From Acidobacteriota bacterium (GTDB lineage Bacteria; Acidobacteriota; G020349885): DNA of 37,946 nt. The position numbers were made by a program, and so were the translations under genes. The notes beneath the pieces are model-generated. The model saw nothing but the letters and a program-made list of their open reading frames with translations. It was not told the DNA's origin and ran no database searches. The stretch is from positions 239,123 to 277,068 of the forward strand of contig CP070701.1 in assembly GCA_020349885.1 (NCBI GenBank). The letters are read 5' to 3'. Of the stretch, positions 27,964 to 36,395 are shown in pieces; position 1 is the first letter of the stretch, and every line of letters begins with the position of its first letter.

Positions 27964-29226
27964 ATGGCATTTGTGAACGAACTGGAAAAGCAAATTGCCC
28001 TCAAGATCGCCTATTTCGGCCTCGAGCTTTCGGGCAAGCGCTCGAACCTGCGCTTTCTTCATGAAGCCCTTCCCGCGGAGGAGCGGGGGCGCTTTCTGCG
28101 CCTGGAGCGCAAGGGCGACAGCGTCCTGTTTTTCGAGTGCCACCCTTCGGGCTACGACAACATAGGCCCTTACGCCCCGCGCATTCATCTCTACGCGGCG
28201 CTCGGGGAGCCCAAGAACGCGGCCACGTCCCTGACGCTTTTAAGGGGAGCGGACGGCGTCGTCTTCGTGGCCGACGCGAACGAGGAAAAACTGGACGAGA
28301 ATCGCAAACAGCTCGAGCTTTTAAAGAGCCTGCTCGCGCGGCTCGAAATCAAGGAAAACGATTTTCCGCTCGTGATGCAGTTCAACAAGGTGGATCTGCC
28401 GGGGGCGCTCGCGGAGGAGGACCTCGACGAAGAGCTCAACGAATTCAACGCCCCCTTCTATTCGGCGAACGCCGCGACCGGCGTGCGCGTCGAGGAGACG
28501 TTCAGCGCGGCTGCTCGCCTGGCGCACCGCCGCGTTTCGGAAAACCTCAAGGCGCGCCGCTTCAAGGGCTGGTTCAAGTTCACCTCGCTCGACGCCCTTC
28601 TCAAGAAGAATTTCGACACCATGGAGGACTATACCGAGGCGCTCAAGCGTTCGGCGTTCGAGGAGGAGGCGCTCGGCAAGGCGGGCGTGGACGAATCGGA
28701 GGGCATCGCCGAGTTTCAGTCCCTCGACGAAAAGAGCGACCTGGCTGCTCTCGACGCGCTCCTTGAGGAGACTGACGTCCCGGAGGAGGCGGAAGCGGCG
28801 GCCGACGCCGATTCGGAGAGCGCCCTGGAGGCGCTGTTTTCGGAAGACGGCGAGTCGGCGGCCGAAGGGGAAGCTCTCGCGGCGCAAAGCGAGTCCACCC
28901 TCGTCGGCAAATTCTCTCTCGGCGGAGCCGCCGGCAACAAGACGATTCTCGCGGCGCCCTCTCCGGCGAAGGATTCTCCCAAGTTCGACCGCACCGTCCG
29001 CATGGACCGCTCCAAGCTTAACGTCGACAAGGCCGCCGCGAAGTCCCTCGGGCTGGACGAGGAAGAGCAGGAAGAAGCGGAGGAAGAAGCGGAGGAAAGG
29101 ACGATCTCGGTGGAGCTTAAGTCCGACGGGGAAGATCCCCAAACCATCACCATCCCCATAGAGCTTTCGGGCGCCCCGAAAAAGACGACGCTGAACCTGC
29201 GGCTCGAGATTCGCTTCAAGTCCTAA
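27964..29226 (+). CDS. MglA-like small GTPase with acidic C-terminal extension
   Basis: 420 residues from the ATG at 27964, with AGGAC about 11 bases upstream. Residues 10-195 follow the MglA polarity GTPase: KIAYFGLELSGKRSNLRFLHE (P-loop region, residues 13-33 in part), FFECHPSG, RIHLYAALGEP, GADGVVFVADAN, and the base-specificity motif QFNKVDLP, which is intact. The P-loop has Arg where GK[S/T] is expected, and the catalytic PGQ is LGE. A long acidic, Ala/Glu-rich linker (about 255-385) leads to a short beta-rich tail ending LNLRLEIRFKS. No mglB/roadblock gene is adjacent. It may bind rather than hydrolyse GTP; this is inference. Confidence 0.8.
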   Translation: MAFVNELEKQIALKIAYFGLELSGKRSNLRFLHEALPAEERGRFLRLERKGDSVLFFECHPSGYDNIGPYAPRIHLYAALGEPKNAATSLTLLRGADGVVFVADANEEKLDENRKQLELLKSLLARLEIKENDFPLVMQFNKVDLPGALAEEDLDEELNEFNAPFYSANAATGVRVEETFSAAARLAHRRVSENLKARRFKGWFKFTSLDALLKKNFDTMEDYTEALKRSAFEEEALGKAGVDESEGIAEFQSLDEKSDLAALDALLEETDVPEEAEAAADADSESALEALFSEDGESAAEGEALAAQSESTLVGKFSLGGAAGNKTILAAPSPAKDSPKFDRTVRMDRSKLNVDKAAAKSLGLDEEEQEEAEEEAEERTISVELKSDGEDPQTITIPIELSGAPKKTTLNLRLEIRFKS

Positions 29227-29232
29227 GAAAGC

Positions 29233-29249
29233 GGCGCGCTCGCGGCGCC
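29233..29249. terminator. Small GC hairpin in the GTPase-exbD convergent gap
   Basis: GGCGC (29233-29237) pairs with GCGCC (29245-29249) around a seven-base loop. Short and without a U-run; only its location supports a terminator role. Confidence 0.25.
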
Positions 29250-29272
29250 CGGTCTCAGTCGACTGCGCCGCG

Positions 29273-29689
29273 TCAGGAAGGCCCCGGCCGTTTTTCTTCC
29301 TCCACGGCGATGGTCAGCCCCGACGCGCCGGCCTCCTTGATGGCGTCCATGGCGCGCACGACGGCGCCGTGGCTCGTGCGCTTGTCGGCCTTTAGAACGA
29401 CGTTGTGCGTCGCGGACGTTTCCAGCGCGGTCTCGAGCGCCGCAGTCAGCGCGTCGCTCTCGTAACGCTCGCCGCGGAAATAGATAACGCCCTCGGGCGT
29501 CACCTCCACCGTAATCGTCTCCTCGCGCGCGCCCGCGTCGCCCTTGGCTTTCGGGAGCTCCAGGTCGAGGCCGCGCTCGCGCAAAAACGTCGTGGTCACC
29601 ACCAGAAAAATGATGAGAAGAAACGCGACGTCGATGAGCGCCGTGATGTCCACGCGCGGCTCGTGCCGGGCGGGCCTGGCGAAGAGCAC
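29273..29689 (-). CDS. exbD: ExbD/TolR family biopolymer transport protein
   Basis: 138 residues. A short cytoplasmic N-terminus precedes one span with the proton-path Asp (VDITALIDVAFLLIIFLVV, residues 13-31). The periplasmic ExbD/TolR domain follows, including LPKAKGDAG, VTPEGVIYFRGE, VVLKADKRTSHGAVVRAMD and AGASGLTIAVE. Together with ExbB it forms the motor that couples the proton gradient to TonB or TolA. It lies four bases after exbB. Whether it serves TonB or Tol cannot be decided by sequence, since tolB occurs elsewhere in the window. Confidence 0.93.
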   Translation of the reverse strand: MLFARPARHEPRVDITALIDVAFLLIIFLVVTTTFLRERGLDLELPKAKGDAGAREETITVEVTPEGVIYFRGERYESDALTAALETALETSATHNVVLKADKRTSHGAVVRAMDAIKEAGASGLTIAVEEEKRPGPS

Positions 29690-29693
29690 GGGA

Positions 29694-30329
29694 TCAATCC
29701 TCCCGGAGGTCGGCGGGCCCGGCCGCGCCGCGCTCCGAAATGGCGCGCACGAGGCGGAGCGTCCGCTTCTCGATTTCCGTGATCAGGGCCTCGGCGTGGT
29801 TTTGGAAATAGTTGTGGAAAATTAGCGCCGGTATGGCTATCGAGAGGCCCGACACCGTCGTGATGAGCGCTTTGGAGATGCCCGCGCCGAGGGCCGAGGC
29901 CGTGCCCGTGCCCATGTGGGCGATCACGTCGAATATTTCCCTCATGCCCAGCACCGTGCCGAGAAGCCCCAGAAGCGGGCTGACGCTCGCGAGCGTCGAG
30001 AGGGTCGGCAGGTAGCGCGTGAGCACGGGCAGCTCGTGCCGGCTCGCTTCGAGCACGATTTCCTTGAGCTCCTCGCGGGGGAGGGTGGGGTTTTCAAGCA
30101 CGGCGCCCACGATGTTCGTGTAGGGCGAGGGACTGCGCTCGCAAAGGCTCTTGGCCTTCTCGTAGACGCCGCTTTCGACGAGGCCGTCCACCGTGTCGGC
30201 CACCGAGGGCCTGAGCGCCTTCGAGGCGCGCAGGTTCACAAAGCGCTCGATCACGATGGCGAGCGCCGCGATGGAGCACGCAAGAAGCGGGTACATCACG
30301 AGGCCGCCTTTTTGGAAAAGCTCAAACAT
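29694..30329 (-). CDS. exbB: ExbB/TolQ family proton-channel protein
   Basis: 211 residues from the ATG at 30329. The longer in-frame extension upstream runs through a 7-bp tandem repeat and has no family similarity, so it is rejected. Three hydrophobic segments: FQKGGLVMYPLLACSIAAL at the N-terminus, then SVSPLLGLLGTVLGMREIF and ALITTVSGLSIAIPALIFHN, the paired helices of the MotA/TolQ/ExbB channel. It is translated just ahead of exbD and probably belongs to a transcript with the TonB-like gene 124 bases upstream. Confidence 0.93.
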   Translation of the reverse strand: MFELFQKGGLVMYPLLACSIAALAIVIERFVNLRASKALRPSVADTVDGLVESGVYEKAKSLCERSPSPYTNIVGAVLENPTLPREELKEIVLEASRHELPVLTRYLPTLSTLASVSPLLGLLGTVLGMREIFDVIAHMGTGTASALGAGISKALITTVSGLSIAIPALIFHNYFQNHAEALITEIEKRTLRLVRAISERGAAGPADLRED

Positions 30330-30338
30330 GGCGTTTAA

Positions 30339-30373
30339 AGTATAGAGTATAGAGTATGGAGTATCGAGTATCA
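30339..30373. repeat. Five tandem 7-bp repeats upstream of exbB
   Basis: AGTATAG, AGTATAG, AGTATGG, AGTATCG and AGTATCA at 30339-30373, nine bases upstream of the exbB start codon. The phase is seven bases; a slippage-prone tract of this kind could change spacing in the exbB leader. Confidence 0.85.
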
Positions 30374-30453
30374 AAGCGCGTGACGCTAAACGTTTAACGC
30401 CGAACGCCTTGGGCGGTTCGAGTGATTTGTGAACGCAATACTCCATACGGCAC

Positions 30454-31299
30454 TCAATAATACACGTGATAGTAGAAGTGCCAGCGCACGCCCACCTGGT
30501 CGTAAGGGTAGCCGTCGGGGAGCGGCTCCAGCGGATAGGAAGCCAGGATGGCGTAGAGCGACTCGCGGTCGTAGGAGGGGATGCCCGATTCGCGTATGAC
30601 GCGCAGGTTCTCGACGGTTCCGTCCTCCAGGATGTCGAATTCGATGACCGCCTCCCATGTTTTTCCGAGGTAAGCCATGGTGGGCGAGGGATGCCAGTTC
30701 GAGCGCACCTTCCAGTAGAGGCGCCGCGCGTAGGGGCCGAAGTCGAAGTCCACGGTGTCGAACGTAGGGTGTCCGAGCGCCGAGACGCTGCCGTCGGGGT
30801 TGCGGTAGCCCTCGGCCACGAGATTCTCGAGGAACGTATCGATGCGCTCGCGGAGTGCGGGCTGGCGGCTCGCCGTGCGGCGCTCGCCGTCTTCCGGCTC
30901 CATCGGTGAGGGCTCCTCCTTCGGCGGCTCGGGCGGAGCCGGAGGCACCGTGCGCCGCGGAAAAAGCGGGCGCGAGGGAAGCGTGTACTCGTAGGGGCTG
31001 AGGCCCGTCACGCGCGGCTGCTCCTCTTGCCTGCGCTCGGGCCGCGGCTCGGGGCTTCTGGCGCGGAGCTCGCGGTCCGAGAAGAAGCGGCTTTCCGACG
31101 GCTCCGGCTTTTGCTCCTCTTCCGCGGGAACGTCCACGAAGCGGAACTCCATCGGCTCGCGCTGCTCGGCCAGTTTTTCCGGAGCCTTCGCAAAAATGCC
31201 GGCCAACTGTCCCTCCGTCCACCAGTCGAGGACGAACAAGAGCGCGTGCAGAAGCACGGCGACCAGGAGAGCGTCGCGGAGCGTGAATTGGCGGTTCAT
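30454..31299 (-). CDS. TonB/TolA-like energy transducer
   Basis: 281 residues. One N-terminal span (about 9-27), a Pro/Glu/Arg-rich periplasmic spacer (about 45-145), and a C-terminal TonB/TolA-type domain: YARRLYWKVRSNWHPSP near 190, TWEAVIEFDILEDGTVENLR with the D/G-x-V pattern, and ESGIPSYDRESLYAI, ending in aromatic HFYYHVYY. The layout and the following exbB-exbD pair support a trans-envelope transducer. The spacer is too short to say which of TonB or TolA; the domain opening YxxxLxxxVxSNWxP is as in TolA-like proteins. It follows the serine hydrolase by 18 bases. Confidence 0.85.
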   Translation of the reverse strand: MNRQFTLRDALLVAVLLHALLFVLDWWTEGQLAGIFAKAPEKLAEQREPMEFRFVDVPAEEEQKPEPSESRFFSDRELRARSPEPRPERRQEEQPRVTGLSPYEYTLPSRPLFPRRTVPPAPPEPPKEEPSPMEPEDGERRTASRQPALRERIDTFLENLVAEGYRNPDGSVSALGHPTFDTVDFDFGPYARRLYWKVRSNWHPSPTMAYLGKTWEAVIEFDILEDGTVENLRVIRESGIPSYDRESLYAILASYPLEPLPDGYPYDQVGVRWHFYYHVYY

Positions 31300-31317
31300 A
31301 ACAAGATATATCTCAAC

Positions 31318-32427
31318 TTAGTGGAGCCGGCTCGCATACCTGTGAAACTCCCTGCGGCACTGTCGTATTCCTTCCGGCTTTACCTTCGGGTGCACGCGGT
31401 TCGTCAAGAGTATATAAACGCCTCGATCCCTGGAATCGATCCATAGGCTTGCGCCCGAAAACCCGTTATGCCCGACGGCGTTTTCCGAAAGAGGCTCCGC
31501 CTCCGGCGCCGCCGCCGCAGTCTTCCACCCCAACGTGCGCCCGCCCCTCAGGCTACCCGTTGCGTCGCGGAAAATCAAACGCTTCATAGGTTCGGGAACA
31601 ACGCGCCCGTCGTCCGGGCGGAGGAGCGAGCGCGCGATGACGTACAGGTCCCAGGCGGCCGAGAACAGGCCGCTGTTTCCCGCGACGCCGCCCAGGTGGT
31701 AAGTGTTCCCGTCGTGGCACTCGCCATGGAGGACGCGCGTGCGCCAGGGGACGCCGCTTCTCAGTCCCATGCGGCCCGCCATCGCTTTCTCGAGCGCGTT
31801 GCCCCTCTCCGTGGGCGCGACGCGCGCCTTCCACGACGCGGGGAGCCGGAAGCGGGTGCGGCGGAGGCCGAGCGGCCGCGCGATTCTTTCCCCGAAAAGC
31901 GCGTCCAGCCGCTTTCCCGCGACGCGCTCCAGGATGAACCCGAGCAGGATGTAGCCGAGGCAGGAATACTCGACCTTCCGCCCCGGAGGGTAGGCCGGCG
32001 GGAGGCTTTTCAACACGCTCAGATACGCCTGTCTCCCCCGCCCCTGAACGTAAAGCGGATGCCACGCCGGAAGCCCCGACACGTGAAGCAGAAGCTCTTT
32101 GAGGCTTGTTTTTCCTATCCAACGCCCCCGGAGTTCGGGGAAGAATTTTTCCGCCCGGTCGGAGGGCCTCAACGAGCCCTCGGCCATCAATTGCAGGAAA
32201 AGCGACGCCGTGACAATCGGCTTCGTGAGCGACGCCAGGTCGAAGACGGTTTGTAGCGTCATCGGCCTGCCTTGGCCGCGCAACGGCGACGTCCGGCCGA
32301 CGGCCTCCCATGAGAGAACCGCGTCGCCGCGCGCGACGAGATACACCGCGCCGGGGAAATGTTTCCTTTGAACGCAGCGCTCGACGGCGCGGCGGAGGGC
32401 TGTTGCGGGGGCAGGGCGGGAGGTCAT
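31318..32427 (-). CDS. Serine hydrolase of the beta-lactamase/PBP4-like family
   Basis: 369 residues with no clear signal peptide. The class C beta-lactamase fold motifs are S66-L-T-K69 (in DLASLTKPIV), Y154-S-C (family usually YxN; here C replaces N), and HNGFSG near the C-terminus in place of KTG, as in esterase- and amidase-like members. LLLHVSGLPAWHPLY and GGVAGNSGLFSA are typical. Such enzymes act on cell-wall peptides, esters or amino sugars; a true beta-lactamase is unlikely. It is four bases from the metallophosphoesterase gene and likely in one operon leading to the TonB-like gene. Confidence 0.9.
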   Translation of the reverse strand: MTSRPAPATALRRAVERCVQRKHFPGAVYLVARGDAVLSWEAVGRTSPLRGQGRPMTLQTVFDLASLTKPIVTASLFLQLMAEGSLRPSDRAEKFFPELRGRWIGKTSLKELLLHVSGLPAWHPLYVQGRGRQAYLSVLKSLPPAYPPGRKVEYSCLGYILLGFILERVAGKRLDALFGERIARPLGLRRTRFRLPASWKARVAPTERGNALEKAMAGRMGLRSGVPWRTRVLHGECHDGNTYHLGGVAGNSGLFSAAWDLYVIARSLLRPDDGRVVPEPMKRLIFRDATGSLRGGRTLGWKTAAAAPEAEPLSENAVGHNGFSGASLWIDSRDRGVYILLTNRVHPKVKPEGIRQCRREFHRYASRLH

Positions 32428-32431
32428 AGAT

Positions 32432-33238
32432 TCAAAATCGTATCACAGTAATCTCGGGCCTGCAGAAGAACCGCACCGGAATGAACCATGTTCCTATGCC
32501 CACATTGACGTAGAGGGGACCTCCTTTTGTTTGGTAGTAACCCTTTTCATACTTTCCCGTGCCGGACGGAACAATCAGTGCGCCCCAGAGGGGAATGCGA
32601 ACCTGACCGCCGTGCGAGTGACCCGCGAGCATTAAATCGAATGATTCATGCGCAAACCGGTCCGCGGTGCTTGGAAAATGCGCCAAGACAATGCGTTTGG
32701 TTCCTTGCGCATCTTGCGCTGGGACTTTTGATGATGGGCCGGAAATCAGAACACCCTCAGTGGCGGCAACCACCGTGTGATCGCCCACCAGCGCTCCTCC
32801 TGTCGATTCGAAGCATGCGGAAATTGCTGTAAGGGATGCCTTATTTCTTAGGTCATGGTTTCCCAGAACGCCAAAAACGGGTTGCCGGATCTGTTTGATG
32901 ATTCCCAACACCCCATCCAGATATTTCTTTTCCTCAGCCAAGTCTCCCGTGATGCAAACGAAATCCGGAGACAGATCGTTGATTCGGCCGATTACCCTTA
33001 CGAGATAATTCCGATCTCCTTTGAAGTGAATGTCGGAGATATGGACGATTCGATGGGATGGGGCGTTCGTGATGTCGATTTCGCGCACGGCAATCCATTT
33101 CGGCTCTATCAAGAATCCATACACAAGAGTGAGGAGCCCCATGGCAAGCAGTACGCTGCCTGCAAGCGTCGCCCTTCGTCTTTTGGGATCAATCCTCCGC
33201 TTGGTGAGACTCAATGAGCGCGCCTCTTCTTTTTCCAT
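32432..33238 (-). CDS. Membrane-anchored metallophosphoesterase (YaeI-like)
   Basis: 268 residues. An N-terminal span (about 24-42) anchors the enzyme. Calcineurin-like motifs are complete: ISDIHFKGD (D69, H71), ITGDL (D99), GNHD (N127, H128, D129), LAHFPS, and GHSHGGQVR. The arrangement matches YaeI-type phosphodiesterases that act near the membrane. The base composition is visibly less GC-rich than the flanking serine hydrolase, as in the adjacent creD-like gene, hinting at a different history for this pair. Confidence 0.92.
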   Translation of the reverse strand: MEKEEARSLSLTKRRIDPKRRRATLAGSVLLAMGLLTLVYGFLIEPKWIAVREIDITNAPSHRIVHISDIHFKGDRNYLVRVIGRINDLSPDFVCITGDLAEEKKYLDGVLGIIKQIRQPVFGVLGNHDLRNKASLTAISACFESTGGALVGDHTVVAATEGVLISGPSSKVPAQDAQGTKRIVLAHFPSTADRFAHESFDLMLAGHSHGGQVRIPLWGALIVPSGTGKYEKGYYQTKGGPLYVNVGIGTWFIPVRFFCRPEITVIRF

Positions 33239-33307
33239 TCTATGACGGCCTCCGGAATGGAACAGAAATAACCGAGGGTGTGTGCGCTACAAACTGAGAA
33301 CCCGCAT

Positions 33308-34573
33308 TCAAGGCGAAGGCTCGGATTTGGCAGAAAACTCCTCGTCCCAGTTGACCCTTCCCGTGAGCTGCATTACCACGAAGAGCGTCACAACGGCGCC
33401 TATGGTGACGGTCAATCCCGTATAGCCTTCCCAGAAAAATGCGTAAGAGAACAAAACCAGATAAACTAGCTGGGTCAGTCCTGCCTCGATCAGCGCGAAT
33501 TTCATGCCGACTACGAGGCGAAGATAGGACACAACTAAGAAAAGCGAAACCATGGAGGAAATCACGAAAGATAGGTTTAGCTCGAGATGGTCCACCAAGT
33601 AAGCGAAGAGCAGATGGAACGCAAAGAAGGCGGCGGCCAGGAAGAAGTAGTTCATGGGATGAATAGGTATCTTTCGAAGGACGGCGATCATAAAGAACAC
33701 GAAGAAGAAAAAGAGCAGGGACACGGGCGCGAAGAACGTGATCCGGGAAGCGGTGGGACCGGGGTTGAGTTTTTGCGGCACTTGAATGCCGACGCGCGCG
33801 TTGGCCATGAGGTTCTTGAAATTCCATACGAGCTTCCAGCCGTCGGACGTGATTTCCTTGGTCGTCGGGGAAAGGCTGCCGTCGGGAAAATCGAATCCGT
33901 CGAAATGCGTGAGAAGCGTCAGCGTAAAGTCTTTCACCCGTGATATCCGACCCTTTTCGAACACGTAGTACCAGCGATCCAGGCCCTGGGTCATGAATCC
34001 GATTTCCAAATTCACGGCTTCTGGGTAAGGCGGGGTGAGAGTTGTGATAAGGGCATTCCCCTCGGAGCGGGGCACCACGTCTTCTCCGTTTAGACGGAAC
34101 ACGATGTCGTCGTAGAGCGCTTCGGCGGCGGGAAGATCCACGCGCACGTTCGCATAGTGGGCTTCGGCAGGCGGCGCGAGAAACGCATAGCGGCCATGGT
34201 ATCGAAGGCGGTACGTGTTGTACCACAGCAAGCCCTTCCTCCGGTGATCCACCCAGAATTCTGTCTCCACGTCCGAGCGTTCGGGAAGCACGTTTTGCTT
34301 CGATTCCATGATCCTTTCCTTTTCCTCTCCGTTTTCCTCCTTGACGAGCTTCGAAGTCCGCGTGACCGCCTCCACGAAGGGTGCAGGCTGCTCGAGTTCC
34401 GATCCCCACAAGCCTTCGACCTTGGTGCGTAGGGAGCGGTCAGCTCGATCGGTGCGGGCTACGATGGAGCCCCCGAGAATGAACCAGGCGATCGTGGTTA
34501 ACGTGAAAATGGCGATAATGGCGAACGTGCGAACCGCGGAGACGACGGGTGCTTTCTCAGGCGCGTTTTGCAT
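33308..34573 (-). CDS. creD: CreD-like inner-membrane protein
   Basis: 421 residues. One N-terminal span (about 14-36), a large periplasmic domain (about 45-275, including WYNTYRLRYHGRYAFLAPP and DGFDFPDGSLSPTTKEITSD), and a C-terminal bundle of about five spans, opening with IPIHPMNYFFLAAAFFAFHL, the characteristic CreD segment. In gamma-proteobacteria CreD belongs to the CreBC regulon and affects envelope integrity and colicin E2 tolerance; no creBC is near. AAAGG lies before the ATG. Like its neighbour 32432-33238 it has a lower GC content than the rest of the window. Confidence 0.8.
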   Translation of the reverse strand: MQNAPEKAPVVSAVRTFAIIAIFTLTTIAWFILGGSIVARTDRADRSLRTKVEGLWGSELEQPAPFVEAVTRTSKLVKEENGEEKERIMESKQNVLPERSDVETEFWVDHRRKGLLWYNTYRLRYHGRYAFLAPPAEAHYANVRVDLPAAEALYDDIVFRLNGEDVVPRSEGNALITTLTPPYPEAVNLEIGFMTQGLDRWYYVFEKGRISRVKDFTLTLLTHFDGFDFPDGSLSPTTKEITSDGWKLVWNFKNLMANARVGIQVPQKLNPGPTASRITFFAPVSLLFFFFVFFMIAVLRKIPIHPMNYFFLAAAFFAFHLLFAYLVDHLELNLSFVISSMVSLFLVVSYLRLVVGMKFALIEAGLTQLVYLVLFSYAFFWEGYTGLTVTIGAVVTLFVVMQLTGRVNWDEEFSAKSEPSP

Positions 34574-34649
34574 CTGTTTGACCCTTTCTTTGCTTCCGTT
34601 TTTAAGAATATTCTATCACAGTATGGTTGTTTCTTTGCATGGCGATACA

Positions 34650-35594
34650 TCATGTAGCATCCTGCATCAGCCGCCCCTCGATCTCTTCCCGGATGCGAAG
34701 GATTAGCGCGATGACGTCCCGCGCCCGCTCGCCGGAAATGCGGGGAGTTTCTTTTCCCTGCGCGCAGCGCACGAAGTGCTCGAGCTCGCGCCGGAGCGGC
34801 TCGTCGCGCTCGATCGCGGGGGAATCGCGCACGACCTCGGGCCGCGCGCCCTTTCGAAGCGCGAGGCTGAAGCTTTCAACCTCCTGCGCGTCGTAGTCCA
34901 CGGACAGGTAGCGCCGCGGCTCGAAGACCCTTAATTTTCGCATCCGCTCGCGGCTGATGCGGCTCGCGGTCAGGTTGGCCACGCAGCCGCCCTCGAACCC
35001 CAGCCGGGCGTTCGCGATGTCCACCTTGTCTGTGAGCGCCGCCACTCCCGCCGCGCGCACCTCGGCCACGGGGCGCTGCACCATCGCAAGGAGGATGTCC
35101 AGGTCGTGCGTCATCAAATCGAGCAGGACGTCCACATCGAGGCTTCGCTCCGGAAACCCGCTCAGGCGGTGCACCTCCACAAAGCGCGGCGACGTGACCG
35201 TGGAAAGCAGGTGCTCCACGGCGGGATTGAATCGCTCAAGGTGCCCCACCGCCAGAACCGCCCCTCCTTCCCGCGCCGCCCGGACGAGGCGGTCGGCTTC
35301 TTCGAGCGAGGGCGCGAGCGGTTTTTCCACCAGGGCGTGGACGCCCGCCCGCAGGAACGGCTCGGCGGCCTCGGCATGGGCCACGGTGGGCGTGGCGACG
35401 CTCACCGCGTCCACCTTGCCGAGGAGCTCTCGCGCGTCGGTGAAGGCCTTGGTGCCGAACGCCCCCGCGATTTCCTCCGCGCGCTCGCGCCGCGCGTCCG
35501 CGACGCCGACGAGCTCGACGCCTTCGAGGTCCCGATACACGCGGACGTGGTTCTTTCCGAACTCCCCCGCCCCGACGACGGCTGCGCGGAGCAT
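34650..35594 (-). CDS. Gfo/Idh/MocA family oxidoreductase, possibly GnnA-like
   Basis: 314 residues. The N-terminal Rossmann motif is VVGAGEFGKNHVRVY; DAVSVATPTVAHAE and EKPLAPSLEEAD follow with the catalytic-type Lys of the EKP motif, then GHLERFNPAV. The C-terminal domain has LMTHDLDILLAMVQRP. It sits three bases after lpxA in the order fabZ-lpxA-oxidoreductase. In several bacteria this position is held by GnnA, which oxidises UDP-GlcNAc for a 2,3-diamino lipid A; its partner aminotransferase GnnB is not present in the window. The assignment to lipid A is therefore contextual. Confidence 0.85.
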   Translation of the reverse strand: MLRAAVVGAGEFGKNHVRVYRDLEGVELVGVADARRERAEEIAGAFGTKAFTDARELLGKVDAVSVATPTVAHAEAAEPFLRAGVHALVEKPLAPSLEEADRLVRAAREGGAVLAVGHLERFNPAVEHLLSTVTSPRFVEVHRLSGFPERSLDVDVLLDLMTHDLDILLAMVQRPVAEVRAAGVAALTDKVDIANARLGFEGGCVANLTASRISRERMRKLRVFEPRRYLSVDYDAQEVESFSLALRKGARPEVVRDSPAIERDEPLRRELEHFVRCAQGKETPRISGERARDVIALILRIREEIEGRLMQDAT

Positions 35595-35597
35595 GTC

Positions 35598-36395
35598 TTA
35601 CCCCTTGACGATGCCGCGCTCGCTCGTTTCGATGAAGCGCACGAGGTACTCGACCTCCTCGCACCCCTTGATGTCGGCGCGGACGGCCTCGATCGCCTGG
35701 GCGGTGTTCCGCCCGGTGTGAAAAAGAATACGGTAGGCGTCCTTCAGCTTCTCGATGGCCTCCTTGGAAAACCCCTTGCGCTCCAGCCCGATAGTGTTGA
35801 TGCCGTAGGCGCGGGCGCGGTTGCCCGCGGTCCGGACGAAGGGGAGCGGGTCGAGGGGAATCGCGCTCGCGCCCCCGATGAAGGCGTGTTTCCCGACGCG
35901 GCAGAACTGGTGGATCCCGGTGAACGCGCCGATGACGGCGTGGTCCTCCACGAGGACGTGGCCGGCGAGCGTGGCGGCGTTGGCGAAAACCGTGTGGTCA
36001 CCGATCTGGCAGTCGTGCGCCACGTGCGCGTAGGCCATGAAGAAATTGTCGTTTCCGATACGCGTGGTGCCGCCGCCGCCCTTGGTGCCCCGGTTGAAGG
36101 TGCAGAATTCGCGGACGACGTTTCGGTCGCCGATGACGAGCCGGCTCTCTTCCCCCTGGAACTTCAGGTCCTGCGGGACGCTGCCGATCGATGATGTGGG
36201 AAAGAAGTGGCAGTCCGAGCCTATGGTCGTGAAGGGCCAGATGCGAACGCCGGCCTCCAGCCGGGTGCGGGCGCCGATGCGGACATTTTCGTCCACGACG
36301 CAGTAGGGCCCGATGCGCACCCCTTCCTCGAGGGTGGCTTCGGGATGGACGATGGCCGTTGGATGGATGGCGGTGTCGGGGTGGCTTCGGCTCAC
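35598..36395 (-). CDS. lpxA: UDP-N-acetylglucosamine acyltransferase LpxA
   Basis: First step of lipid A synthesis: transfers a hydroxyacyl chain from ACP to the UDP sugar. 265 residues. The left-handed beta-helix is evident from hexapeptide repeats ([19 protein letters not shown] and on), with the catalytic segment [14 protein letters not shown] and [20 protein letters not shown]. The helical C-terminus has [19 protein letters not shown]. Its ATG overlaps the fabZ end by four bases (ATGA), so the two are coupled. Presence of LpxA shows an LPS-type outer membrane. Confidence 0.96.
   Translation of the reverse strand: MSRSHPDTAIHPTAIVHPEATLEEGVRIGPYCVVDENVRIGARTRLEAGVRIWPFTTIGSDCHFFPTSSIGSVPQDLKFQGEESRLVIGDRNVVREFCTFNRGTKGGGGTTRIGNDNFFMAYAHVAHDCQIGDHTVFANAATLAGHVLVEDHAVIGAFTGIHQFCRVGKHAFIGGASAIPLDPLPFVRTAGNRARAYGINTIGLERKGFSKEAIEKLKDAYRILFHTGRNTAQAIEAVRADIKGCEEVEYLVRFIETSERGIVKG

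Noticed and set aside
30330-30446. N-terminal extension of ExbB
   Set aside because: The in-frame extension translates the 7-bp repeat tract; the family start MFELFQKGGLVMYPLL lies downstream.
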